Shown: one piece after another, positions 42,801-53,935 of the stretch
Numbering within the stretch: position 1 is the first letter of the stretch
Layout: the number at the start of each line of letters is the position of its first letter
Translations under genes and position numbers: made by a program
NCBI GenBank assembly: GCA_947044365.1
Contig: OX345653.1
Span: forward strand, 2,985,501 to 3,049,500
DNA length: 64,000 bases
Reading direction: 5' to 3'
DNA from: Petrosia ficiformis
Lineage: Eukaryota; Porifera; Demospongiae; Haplosclerida; Petrosiidae
Notes under the pieces: generated by a model
What the model saw: only the letters and a program-made list of their open reading frames with translations
What the model was told of the DNA's origin: nothing
Database searches by the model: none

Positions 42801-45800
42801 CTATAGGGAACAAACTAGTGCTGCTACGATATATCGATATATCGACATATCACGATATAATAAGCCACGATACGATATGATATAACATTTTTTTATATCG
42901 ATATGGTATACGCATGCGCAGTTGAAAAAAACAGCGTCATGTTTGAACTAGTTAAAATCTTTTTCTTGCATGCACCTGGAAAGAAGGTATCTATGTTGAT
43001 TTTCTGCAAGCTTAAAGGTGTCTGCAGGTCTCTAAAACAATAACAAGCTTAATTCTGGAACATGGAAAGCAAAAGAGCCTTTGACTTCCTGAAAAGTGGG
43101 CGTCGCCCACAAGCAAGATGACAACCGAGGTAGGAATCTAGCCTTAGAAATTATAAGATTCTCTTACTTTATTTTAGTTTATAGTTGTACCTAATTAAGT
43201 TTAAAAGGTAGAGCAAGTTTTAAGAGCAGAGGACAAAAAATAACATAACTGTAACTTTCGGTCAAAAAATTTAATTATTATTAATATAAATGAATAATTA
43301 ATTAAATTTAGGGATGTGCGATACCACTAAATAATAGTATTGCGTATCGCTGCCAAAAATATCACGATACGATACAGTATCACGATATTTGAAATAATAT
43401 TGAAACACTTATAAAAAGTAAATAAATGTCCTATTTGGATGTATTTGTCAAGAAATGGTAAAAGAAATCGATGAAAGTTATGCACACTAGCTTTTTTAAG
43501 CTATCAAATTACACAAATTAGAAAAACCATGTTTACTAAACTGTCCATTCCAGTGTATCGATACACCCAAAAGCTAATATTGTATCACGATATTGAACGA
43601 AAATATCGATATTTCGATATATCAATACGTATCGCACATCACTAATTAAATTATATCGTGATATGCGATATATCGCGATATAAACAGTCACGACATACGA
43701 TATAAAATTTTCTATATCTAGGGGTACACTGTTTGTTCCCTATAGATACATAGGGGCTATACAGTGAGGGGTATGTATGTATGGGGAAGAAACAATGACC
43801 CCCAACACTGTTTGTTCCCTATATACGTATGCATAGGGAAGAAAACAGTGTACCCCTGTACATAGTTTTTTCCCTCTAGTATAAAGAAACCAATTTTTTT
43901 TTTAGCGTACTTTTATCTGCATCCGTTTGACAACACTGATTGAACATTGTTTACCAAACATCATGTACATGTACCATTGATGCACTCTTCCAGCATTAAT
44001 ATTTATCCTAGTGGAAACACCGTTACCCAAATACATGTACAAATACAATTTTCTTCTACTAACCAGTAAATGTTGACTTGTGACATCATCACTCAAATCA
44101 GCTACAAATACATTATACTCAGTAGTCCTGAAGAAAAACAAGTTATTAAATTTATAAAGATAATCGTTATTGTTTCCCAAATGACTGTATATTACAGTCA
44201 CATATTATCATGGTATCATCCTAACCCTGCTTCCAATCTCTTACTTGCCCAATTCAGTTTGAATTTCTTTCGCTATGGAAGGAGAAAGAATAATATTATC
44301 ATAAATCAGGTCCCTCCCTCTCTCATGTACTTACAGCATTTGATCCAGGCATAACAATAGATGTCAAATTATATAATGCAGATTTTGCAGTCAGAGCATC
44401 ACTAAACTCCACAAAACAGTAACGAGCCATCATTCTGTAAACATCATAATCACAATTATAAATTAATACACGTACATTATAGAATAAAATTGACTCATAC
44501 ATTCTCTCCTATAGGCTCTATACCTCTACTATAGAAAGTATGTGTACTCTACTCTCTGAAGCAGTTTTCAAGTGTACACAGAAAGGTAGAGAACCTATAG
44601 TGCCATGCACTGCAATCAGCAATAATTAACACACAGTTATCACAAGGCAATTATAGGGATACTTATTTTTTAATTTTATCTTGTTCAATTGCTGAATACA
44701 ACAATATAAATAAACATACCCTGTTTGATGATTACGTATCATTTTCACACTCAATACTTGATAGCCAAACTGAGCATACATGTTAGTTATAAGTGCTTCA
44801 TCCATGTGAGGTTCCAGCTGTACAGGAAATATACATGTATGTACATACACATACATGTACATAAACTACTGTAGATCAGGAAATTATCACATTTTTAAGC
44901 AAAACAAGATATACGGAGAAAGAAGTATCCCTTTCATTGTTTTGTGGTGTGACTTGTGTCCAGCATTCAGTAGTCATGGCTGACTTTCTCATGCCTGAAA
45001 CACAACAGCCTACTATGGTTATTATTTTGATTATCTACTCTTCTTAGTTTGAAAGGATCTTGTAGAACATTAGGAATATATATAATTATATATATTGTTT
45101 ACTAAGTATGTAATTGTGTACATTAATTACCAAACCATGTAAACTTGATGATCTGTTAGAATGCTTTTACACTGAAGTACACAAATCTCCGTATACTCAG
45201 CCTAAGGACACTCTCTTATGGCATTGACTAAATAGGCCACATGAATAAAATGTCACATGACAAAACAAATTATAGTCAATGCATAAGTCGATTGTTGCAT
45301 ACCAACCACAAACAAAAGATCACATGACAAAGTAAATTATAGTTACTGCATTAAGCTGTTAATAGCATACCAACCACAAACAAAAGGTCACATGACAAAA
45401 CAAATTATAGTCAATGCATAAGCAGATTGTTGCTTACCAAGTTACCAACCACAAACATAAGGTCACATGACAAAACAAATTATAGTCAATGCATAAGTTG
45501 ATAAAACAGTCAATGTATATCAAACATATTATGAAAGGTTGTGACAAATAAATTATAATCGATACATAACTCAATGCATAAACATTACATTAGAAAAGGT
45601 CACATGATAAACAAGTGATAGTACATTGTACATGCATTAGAGGTAGAGGAATATAAACTACAATATTAACTATTAAGCAGGGCTTGAAATTATCACTTGT
45701 CCAGACAACCAATTCTTAGTACATTAAATTGCTTGTCAACCAGCCACCAGAATACTCTGGCACTGAGAATTCAGTATGAATAAGAATAGTATGATAACAA

Positions 45801-47029
45801 AATAATTCCTAATGAATATTTTCGTTGGAACTGTGGATAATTTCAAGCCCTGTTAATAATATTAATCAACAATCCTTTCTGTGATCTATTACATGTGGGC
45901 TATAATCATGATTGAATGCATTAATGTTTTCAGTAAGATCTTAGGATAATCGACCACATTGTATTACTATATAATACTATTCTATTCAGTATGTACTGTA
46001 TAGTACTATTACTAGTACTAAGTATTACATCTACCAGTCACCATTTTTGACTAATAATGGACATTTTTAAAACCCTTTTAGTGGGCATCTTCAAACTGAA
46101 ATTTGTACGCTTAACGTCATAGTGACGTGAAAGGGGTGAGGGGGGTGGTGTGTGCATGACGCTAAACATTAGAAGCACAAGTTAGTAGAATATACTGGAG
46201 TATTCATTCATGATGTTAAGAGGAGGGGGGTAGGGGGGTCTTGCAGTAGTGTCACTGTGATGTTAAGCGTACAAGCTTCAGTTTGGAGATGTCCCCTTAG
46301 TAAGCCTAATATTAGTTAAGTTGATTAATTACTAAGAGTGGACATTACTGTCATACTATAATATACTACACTCCTGTATATAGTAGTTACTTAGTGCCAA
46401 GATCTAGATGTTTTAGGGAGGCGTGGACTTCCCCCGGATCAACTGAAAAGAACGATCACAGCATCTGGCGACAAAGACACACCCACAATTGTCATGTGAC
46501 TTTCGGTGGGCGTTTAAAGTGCCCTACCCCCCCAGAATAACTTTAATCCCACTGTTTGACATTTACGCTGTTCCTGACAAACAGGGGGGGGGGGGGGGGG
46601 GGGGGGGGGTAGGGGCATCAGCATGTTAGCGAGCAAAGTTATAACCTATCACTGCAAACTTTGCAATGTATTGAAACAGTGGATCACCCACCGGAAGTCA
46701 CATGACAATTGTGTGTCACGTGACGTTTGTAAGTGTGGCTTTGTCGCCAAATGCTGTGATCGTTCTTTTCAGTTGATCCCTTCCCCCCACCATTTAACAG
46801 TACCTTGTTACCCTGTGAATGAGGCTGCCCACATGTAGATTGCTGTGCCTAAATTGTTTGTGATTACCACAATGGCTTCCCTTAATCTCAAATTATATTT
46901 TGAACAAATCTCCAACTATATAATATTATACTATATATCTTGCCTTACATCTCCCATCCAAAGTTTGCTAGAAGGTGGCTCTGCTTCATACCCAGCAGGG
47001 GCAGGTACTGGCAATTGAACACCAGCCAT
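39895..47029 (-). CDS. TRNAU1AP: TRNAU1AP (SECp43) homologue, complete, 12 exons
   Basis: RNA-binding protein that associates with selenocysteine tRNA and helps selenoprotein synthesis in animals. Exons: 46949-47029, 44720-44817, 44335-44434, 44226-44272, 44064-44127, 42583-42625, 41927-42080, 41482-41582, 41316-41425, 40440-40521, 40058-40116, 39895-39954. They sum to 999 nt, so 332 aa plus stop, close to the human protein with an added Pro/Gly/Ser linker. RRM1 has LWMGDLEPHMDEALITNMYA, RYCFVEFSD and KKFKLNWA. RRM2 has YNVFVADLSDD and GVSKGYGFVRF. The C-terminal EFYAKLDSSRWLP matches the family's ELYDAL..CHWQPL tail. Exons 1-6 lie in the left copy of the segmental duplication, the rest outside it. 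NME6 ends only about 227 bp upstream. Confidence 0.92.
41054..41278. mobile_element. hAT-like MITE, copy E
   Basis: 225 bp, CAGAGTTTTTGATAACTTT to CTTATCAAAAACACTG, with a perfect 8-bp duplication ATGTATAT at 41046-41053 and 41279-41286. In a TRNAU1AP intron. Confidence 0.9.
42816..43720. mobile_element. About 900-bp insertion present only in the left duplicate
   Basis: The right copy at 52150-52175 runs straight from GGGAACAAAC to GGGGTACACTG. The left copy has 0.9 kb between these words. Its ends are rich in ATATCGATATATCG and ATATCACGATATAA in inverted orientation. A second element (43313-43655) is nested inside. No transposase is visible. Confidence 0.75.
43313..43655. mobile_element. 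Nested element with GGGATGTGCGATAC / GTATCGCACATCAC ends
   Basis: Fullest copy of the family also seen at 3345-3510, 10160-10285 and 19590-19705. About 340 bp, inverted ends, and AATTAAAT-like sequence on both sides. Confidence 0.7.
45240..45500. repeat. Diverged 65-75-bp tandem repeat (left duplicate)
   Basis: Three to four unequal units with ACCAACCACAAAC, GGTCACATGACAAA and TTATAGTCAATGCATAAG. The right duplicate has a clean array of the same unit. Confidence 0.8.
45678..45852. mobile_element. 175-bp MITE with CAGGGCTTGAAATTATC ends
   Basis: Perfect 17-bp inverted ends, CAGGGCTTGAAATTATC and GATAATTTCAAGCCCTG. Within the part of the left copy that has no counterpart on the right. Confidence 0.75.
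46070..46310. mobile_element. Fold-back element with inverted ends of about 50 bp
   Basis: The left arm has CATCTTCAAACTGAAATTTG and TACGCTTAACGTCA. The right arm has TGATGTTAAGCGTACAAGC and TTCAGTTTGGAGATG. The right duplicate keeps only the right arm (54935-55030), so that copy lost the rest by deletion. Confidence 0.7.
46436..46779. mobile_element. 344-bp element with GGATCAACTGAAAAGAACG ends and 8-bp target duplication
   Basis: Inverted ends of about 41 bp, from GGATCAACTGAAAAGAACGA through GGCGACAAAG, are flanked by CTTCCCCC at 46428-46435 and 46780-46787. The right duplicate at about 55145 has the uninterrupted target with a single CTTCCCCC. Internally the element carries a 26-G run at 46584-46609. 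Confidence 0.88.
46584..46609. repeat. Poly-G tract (26 G)
   Basis: Uninterrupted G run at the centre of the 46436-46779 element. Could form a G-quadruplex, and the count is prone to sequencing error. Confidence 0.9.
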
Positions 47030-47255
47030 GACTATTCCACGTCCAAAGTCGCTCCACCAACTAATTGACTATTCCACGTCCACGTGGTAAGTCGCTCCAC
47101 CTACTAATTAATTTTGCGCGCGGTGTGCCCCTCCCCGCCAATAAAACAAATCAAATTGAGGAGAGAAAATATAAATAACTATTATATATAGTGAAGAGGC
47201 ATGCGTATAAAATAGGTTCTAAAAATGAAAGACATAAGCCAATAAATAATTATTA

Positions 47256-49341
47256 TTAGTGATCATTAGTGCATTTATGTATTCCATGTTCACTAAAATA
47301 TTCAACATTTCCAATACGAAAGCATTCTTCCTCATTATCCATCCACTCCTGGCTATCAAACTCAGGAAATATTAACGCTATCTCGTTAGTAACACTCTCA
47401 TCACTGTCTGCACCATGAACACTATTGCGTGTATCATTCTGAGCATATTTACCTCGGATAGTATCTGGATCATGACGTCTAGCACTGCAGAAATGGGGAC
47501 ACAGAGATCAATTGATATAACATTTTTATGGCTTGCAAAGACATCCTATGATTGCTTTCCATATGTATATATATATTTATAATTATATATATATATATAA
47601 TAATTATGTATACGAACACGCTGAAGTTCAGCAGGAAGAAAACTGCTTGTAAAAACTTCAATTTGTTTTAATAACCTCATATACCGCAGCATTGGCCCAA
47701 AGAGCTTCTTATTTGGCACTGCACAGTTCTCCCTTCAGTTATGATTATATTGTCACTAACAGCATTAAGTGTTTTTTAATTGGCTCAAGATGTATTCCCA
47801 ATGCCACACACACTAACAATTGTTGAGCCAATTTGCCTATACTTCAAAACATATCAAACACTCTGCTTCAACTAATATCTGAAATACATGGCGAACATTA
47901 TACAAGAATCATACAAAGTAGAAAAATAACACCAGTAGTTAGTTAATAATGACGGGCTGTTCTAAAACGTGGAACGGAATGCAAAAACGGAACGGAATGA
48001 TAATTTGGGGCGTGGCACGTTGTATTGTCTATTGCACTGATGGGGACCATACCAATACAAAGCTAACCCTAGGATGTACGACCAAGGGACCCTATTTCCT
48101 GGGTTTTACGTTAAACAGGTTAGTACAAACACCAGATCTTCATTGCACGATGGTGGATGATGAAATAATAATTATATCAAGCGATGAAGATCTGGTGTTT
48201 GCACTAACCCGTTTAACGTAAAACCCAGGAAATAGGGTCCCTTGGTCGTACATCCTAGGGTTAACTTTGTATCGGTAGGGTATCAGTGCAATAAAGAAGT
48301 CATGGCAATGCAACGTGCCACGCCCCAAAATATATTCATTTCCGTTTCCGTTCCGTTTTGCATTCCATTCCGCGTTTTAGAATAGCCCAATAATGACACC
48401 ACAAAGCAATTACAGGGATACATAATCAACTTAATTTATGTATTATAATATTACATTAATGCTTTAGTAGGTCCCATAAGGTTTCTCCATACTTCTATTG
48501 AGTTAAAACCAGCCAGTATCATAGGATTCATCTTTCCAGAGGACATAGATGATAACAAACGTGGGAAGAAGAATTTACCTAAACATGAACAACACTATAC
48601 ATAACAAAGTTATTAATTTCGAGCTTTCTGATGTGTTTAGACAGGGGTGTGGAAACATTGAGCCAACTACCAGATATTTTGACCTATTTTCATCACTCTT
48701 GTCCTGCTCAATTAGGATATTCACTAAATTTATCAGACAATGTCCTGCATGACTGGCTGTTTCCACACCACTGAGTTTAGAATATGTTTAACTAGTCATT
48801 TTCCAAAACTTATTTTTTACAGGACAGACAGACAGACAGACAGACGACAAAGAAATAAACAAACAAAAATATTCACTGAAAATTACAATATCGGTTACAT
48901 CTTTCAGAAATAACTGATACCGATACTAAAAATAATGGCTATAATGACTGATACCAATCACCGATCCAATTATCATTGTATCAAGACATAACCCACGCTT
49001 ATGCTTAGCATAGAACTTTTCTACATCATCCTGCGTCCAATGAATGGTTTTTGACTTCACAATGTACAAATCTTTGTTTAGAATCATTGACCGAACTGCC
49101 TGTGAGAAATAAAATGGTAGCTTAAAAATTTGTACACAAGACCCTCTATATACATAATTATAATCCCGCTGGAGTTTACATGAAGAAACACCCTATAATG
49201 TATATAATTATATATATATAATTATATAAATTATATATATAATATATTACTGGATCTATTTATACATATACAAACTTCAGCAGCTTGAGGTCTTGCAAAT
49301 AAATCAGGTTTGAGTATAGCCAGTGTTAATTGTAACCTCAT
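47256..49341 (-). CDS. NME6: NME6-like nucleoside diphosphate kinase, left copy
   Basis: Four exons: 49276-49341, 48997-49099, 48455-48578, 47256-47484; 522 nt, 173 aa. NDPKs move the gamma phosphate between nucleotides through a phospho-His. NME6 is a divergent, often mitochondrial group member. Seen here: LTLAILKPDLFARP (Lys 12 equivalent), SMSSGKMNPMILAG, VWRNLMGPTKALI (Arg 88 and Thr 94 equivalents), DTIRGKYA (Arg 105) and the active-site NDTRNSVHGADSDES with Asn 115 and His 118 equivalents. Length matches NME6 (186 aa in human). Oddities: the family's EHxG before the Phe-rich segment reads KHKR, and the intron-2 donor is the weaker GTGGGT. A 435-bp MULE-like element lies in the last intron. 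Confidence 0.9.
47686..47864. mobile_element. hAT-like MITE, copy F (truncated, left duplicate)
   Basis: Same family, missing one end: GGCCCAAAGAGCTTCTTATT through ATATCAAACACTCTG. Its counterpart in the right duplicate is at 56023-56197, so it was in place before the segmental duplication. Confidence 0.8.
47954..48388. mobile_element. 435-bp MULE-like fold-back MITE with 9-bp target duplication
   Basis: Ends GGGCTGTTCTAAAACG and CGTTTTAGAATAGCCC. Inverted arms run about 200 bp each and nearly meet at GATCTTCATTGCA / GCGATGAAGATC. The flank AATAATGAC occurs at 47945-47953 and 48389-48397. The right duplicate near 56270 has a single AATAATGACACCAC, the empty site. Lies in NME6 intron 3. Confidence 0.9.
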
Positions 49342-49594
49342 ACTTAGTACCTCCAGCCCGAACACAACACAACACTCGTCCTTCGAAGTATGGGCGTGAC
49401 CAATTTAATTATTACATGATGTACCTGATTGTTTTTTTCTTTTCACACAATACTTCTACAAATACAATATTCATATTTAATCCAAATGATATCAGTCTTT
49501 AAACTTTAATCAAACAAAAAATAACAATATAAACAGTGCATGTATCACATAAAAGGACCAGTCGATTGATGAAAGACAGAGGTCAAAGGTCGAG

Positions 49595-51473
49595 CTATTT
49601 CTTGTTACAAGCATGACCTACACCACAAATAAATATCACAGCTACTATCACTGTAACTGCAACTATAACCAATACTATCAGTGTGATTATAACTGTTAGA
49701 CGTCGATTGCAACGCTGAGGAAGAAATATTAGTTGGTAATAAATATTTCATAGTGTTTCTAACTGGCTTACCTTATATCTTACAGCAGATCCTAACTCTG
49801 ATCTACCTTTGACTACCTCTTCACCCGCTCTCTCTACATGAGTCTCTATATCATCTGAGGAAATAGAATAATCAGTTCAGTTTGAGTATGATTCAACTGT
49901 TTTGCAAATGCAAGTATATACATGTATATAGGAGAACCAATGTCTGGATAACAAATTTGATTGGCTTTCCAAGTGTTTCACAAAATTAATGATATCCTAA
50001 TGGCCCATTTTCTCATCTAGCCATACCATCAGGAATTGACACAATGATCTTTTTAACTAGGAAAAAAATAATTAGAGTATATATGGTACATGTACTACAC
50101 TAGACACATATAGTATCAGGGAAAGGGTTTCATATTGTAGTGTGATACCATATATGCTCTAATTATTTCATGTACATGGGCCAAGACTTGTTCATACTTC
50201 ATAGTATTGTAGTAGAGTACCACATATGCTCTAATTAACTGTCGCTTGCATAGCGGAGCATAGGGTTATTGTAATCATATTTTCTGTCTGTCCGTGTGTC
50301 TGTCTGTCTGTCTGTGTGTCTTTTGCCAAAATAGCTGGACAATTAACAATATTGGGACGTCAATCGACACACTCGAAATTATACAATGATCAAAATGAAA
50401 GACGGGCTTTTTCTTAAAAACTTTCGGTTATAAAGTTATATATACAATTTTTAAAACTCACGATTGCCATTTAATATCATAAGGTTAATGCAGATTATCA
50501 ATAATGAAGCAATGATAAAACAGAAAGGATAATTATATGAAAATGGTGCAGGAAAAAAAAGATTTTTGGTCATTAAACCCTCACCCACCTAGGCAGAGCG
50601 GAGGGTTACTTTAATCAGGTTTTCTGTCTGTGTGTGTTGTTTACCTTATGACATTAAACTATACATTATATTACATATAAAGTCATCCCATCATAAGTTT
50701 TAGGTCATCATGAATGTGAACAGACGTTAGTCACATTCATTTAACTACAGGTAAATACATGTATCTTACCTATTACTTCTCCATGTTCTACTACCATACG
50801 TTGTATATTACCCATAATATCACGAAGATGAACCATATCACCTTATACAAAATGAATTATTGTAGTGTAACAAGATATATTGACAAATAGGTATCCCTAT
50901 GATTGCTTTGCGGAGACTAGTAGCATGTATCTAAATCTATCAATCATTGCTGATGGTACTAGTGTCTCTACCTTTTTGTGTACTCTGAATACTAGGGTGT
51001 GAAGAAGTAACTGTAGTTTAAGTACACAGATCTTTGATGAATCTGAAGTACTCCTTCAAGGTTCTAATGATGTCTGAAACTCAACAATTTATTATATTTA
51101 CATACTTGCCTCATCTTTATACTGTTTCACTGCTTCATTAAACAGCTAGCTACAGTTAAGTTTTACATTCTTTCCTGCTGGTCTATAGCATGAGCGAGCG
51201 TTCTTTTACGTGCCACACCCATTAATTGTCTGAGCCCCCATGATGATGCAACTTAAATACAATGAATAGTCGCATATGTGAAACAAGTATAATATGCGAC
51301 TGTGCGTCGTACATGTAATATATATATATACATATACATATAAACTATCACATCATATTCTATGTACATGTACACATGTATTAAGTAAATGTAGTTAGTA
51401 TATATAATGTTCTTACCACCACACTGTCTGTTATTACTGGTCTAGGATTTTGTTGAAGTTTGTTAACTATTTG
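49595..51473 (-). pseudogene. 3' fragment of syntaxin gene (left duplicate)
   Basis: Exon remnants 51417-51473, 50770-50841, 49772-49854 and 49595-49714 match the syntaxin exons on the right. There is no promoter or 5' part. The exon equivalent to 60976-61101, which encodes the start of the SNARE motif, is deleted. At the next exon a G-to-A change moves the acceptor AG one base inward (TATAG/GGTG becomes TATAAG/GTG), which shifts the frame and meets a TAG within the exon. The TM-encoding exon is well kept. Confidence 0.85.
50890..51330. mobile_element. MITE of the CCCTATGATTGCTTT family (left duplicate)
   Basis: Starts ATCCCTATGATTGCTTTGCGG and has the core GCGTTCTTTTACGTGCCAC. Its right end is cut by the 2.4-kb deletion of the left copy. 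The complete counterpart is 59645-60165. Confidence 0.7.
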
Positions 51474-53520
51474 CTACAAAAACAAAACAAACAATAAAAG
51501 TGATATAAATGCCCACTTACAACCATAATTATGTTAAGTGATATAAAAAAAGCCACCAACATTGTCCGGAATGAATAACTAATATACATGTACATGTATA
51601 AATACAAGGTAAGCAGGACAAGATAAAAGCGAATAGGAGACTGCCCTCAAGATTTCAAATTTTAGATCTTCCGAGATTGATTGAAATGTCATAAATGTGG
51701 TGTGTATATGGGGGGCTCTGGGAGTGAGAAATCCCAGGGCCTCCTTCCCCATTTGTATGAAACCGATCTGTTTTCTATAAATGGTTATTAACTAAAACTA
51801 CAAGATGATAAACATTGAATGATTATCACTTGTCTTTCTTGTCAATATTAATTTTACTAGTTATCACAACAGTATAAATCCAGTAAACTATAACTAAAAT
51901 ATATAACAAACATGTGTTTACCTTTTGCAAATCGTACAGATCTATATCGATTCAAGAAATGTTCCTGAAAGGACAAAGAAAGAAGTGTAAGAATTACATG
52001 TATAATGTTTCAGCTATTTATATTATGTCTATAGTACATGTACCAATCATTGTTTCCCCCAAAAGGTGGTAGCAAGGCACGCCTTCGCTCTTTAGTCTTG
52101 CTCCACCATCCTTTAATTTTAAATCTCATGCTGAAAAACACTATTTCACTATAGGGAACAAACAGTGAAGGGGTACACTGTTTGTTCCCTATATAGATAC
52201 ATAGAGCTATACAGTGGGGGGTATGTATGTATACCCCTGTAGGCCTGTACACTGTTTGTTCCCTATAGTACAAATGTATAAAGGAGTGTACTTTTATCTG
52301 CACCCGTTTTATGGCACTGATCAAACATTGTTTACCAAACATCTTGTACATGTACCATTGAGGCACTCCTCCAGCATTAATATTTATCCTGGTGGAAACA
52401 CTGTTACCCAAATACATGTACAAATACAATTATAATTCATTTCTACTAACCAGTAAATGTTGACTTGTGACATCGTCTGATTCATCGCTCAAATCAGCTA
52501 CAAATACATTATACTTGGTAGTCCTGAAGAAAAACAAGTTATTAAATTTAGAAAGAATTGCTGATGGATACATGTATTGACCATGAATGAGAAAATCAAT
52601 CACTTGGAATACAATAATCTCTTGTTTTTAAATGCTTGCTACTCAGCTACTAAGTTAAAACCTGTTCACATGATGACTCGAAAGTAGGTTGTGAAGAATG
52701 GTGCTAAAAGTACTACCATGTCTGTTCATATTCATGACAACCTCAAATTAAGGATGTGATGACTTTATATGTAATACAGTGTATAGTTAGTTTAATGTCA
52801 TATGGTTAATACTGTAACTTGATAATGAAGCAATGAATTGAAAAAGAACAGGAAGGATAATTATATGAAAATGGTGCAGGAAAAAAAAGATTGTCGTTCA
52901 TTCCAAACTAAAGTTATGAAGGTGAATGTGAATGACCTTTAGGACAGTTTAGGTGAACAATAGTTGCTGTTTCTAATTCAGTTATAAAATGGCTCAATAG
53001 CAAGAGCAAGCATATGAAGATAATCGTTATTGTTTCCCAAATGACTGTATATTAAAGTCACATATTATCATGGTATCATGTAATATTTAATCCTAACCCT
53101 GCTTCCAATCTCTTACTTGCCCAATTCAGTTTGAATTTCGTTCGCTATGGAAGGAGAAAGAATAATATTATCATAAACCAGATCCCTCCCCCCCCCCCTC
53201 TCTCATGTACTTACAGCATTTGATCCAGGCATAACAATAGATGTCAAATTATATAATGCAGATTTTGCAGTCAGAGCATCACTAAACTCCACAAAACAGT
53301 AACGAGCCATCATTCTGTAAACATCATAATTGTAAGTATAATACATGTACATTACAGAATAAATAAATTCTCTCCTATAGGCTCTATACCTCTACTATAG
53401 AAAGTATGTATACTCTACTCTCTGAAGCAGTTTTCAAGTATACACAGAAAGGTAGAGAACCTATATAGTGCCATCAGCAATAATTAATACACAGTCATCA
53501 CAAAGCGGGATACTTATTTT

Positions 53521-53935
53521 TTTATGGCCCGTAGGGCCATCCCTATGATTGCTTTCCACGAGGTTGAATCTATATATACATATTTTCTTGTGTCCACTTG
53601 CGCGTGTATGTGTTGTATGCGTACCTAAAGAAGTTGCGTCATTCCTGGGGGGCTTGGTCAATTAATGGGCGTGGTGCGTAAAAGAACGTGCGCTCAAGCT
53701 CTACACATCAGCAGAAAGAAAGCTGCTTGTAGCTAAGTAGCTTACGTACAAACTGGAACTGCTATTCTGCCTGAAATATATTCCTAAAGTTTTACAATGT
53801 CCTTTGAAAGGTATGGAGAGTAGATAATCAAAATAATAACTATAATAGGCTGTTGTGTTTCAGGCATGATAAAGTCAGCCATGATTACTGAATGCTGGAC
53901 ACCACAAAGCAGTCATAGGGATACTTTTTTCTCTA
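53521..53935. mobile_element. MITE of the CCCTATGATTGCTTT family, insertion in right duplicate only
   Basis: Starts TGGCCCGTAGGGCCATCCC and ends AAAGCAGTCATAGGGATAC. The left copy near 44660 reads through ACTTATTTTTTAATTTTATC without it. Confidence 0.78.

Larger units (their letters stand above)
42337..51627. repeat. Left copy of tandem segmental duplication
   Basis: Direct repeat of 51630-62755. The left edge GCGAATAGGGGACTGCCCTC matches GCGAATAGGAGACTGCCCTC at the start of the right copy. The right edge AAGCAGGACAAGA matches 62740-62755. It holds TRNAU1AP exons 1-6, a complete NME6 and the 3' exons of the syntaxin. It carries three insertions absent from the right copy and lacks about 2.4 kb equivalent to 60090-62455. 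Confidence 0.93.

Noticed and set aside
44194..44210. A micro-exon reading SFGKQ between TRNAU1AP exons 4 and 5
   Set aside because: No donor site follows. Using the GG/GTTAGG donor at 44226 instead gives KLNWASKRLEAGTTEYNVF in frame and makes the full CDS a multiple of three.
49595..51473. Left syntaxin exons as alternative terminal exons of the intact gene
   Set aside because: They would require transcription through NME6 and TRNAU1AP fragments, one exon is deleted and an acceptor change shifts the frame.
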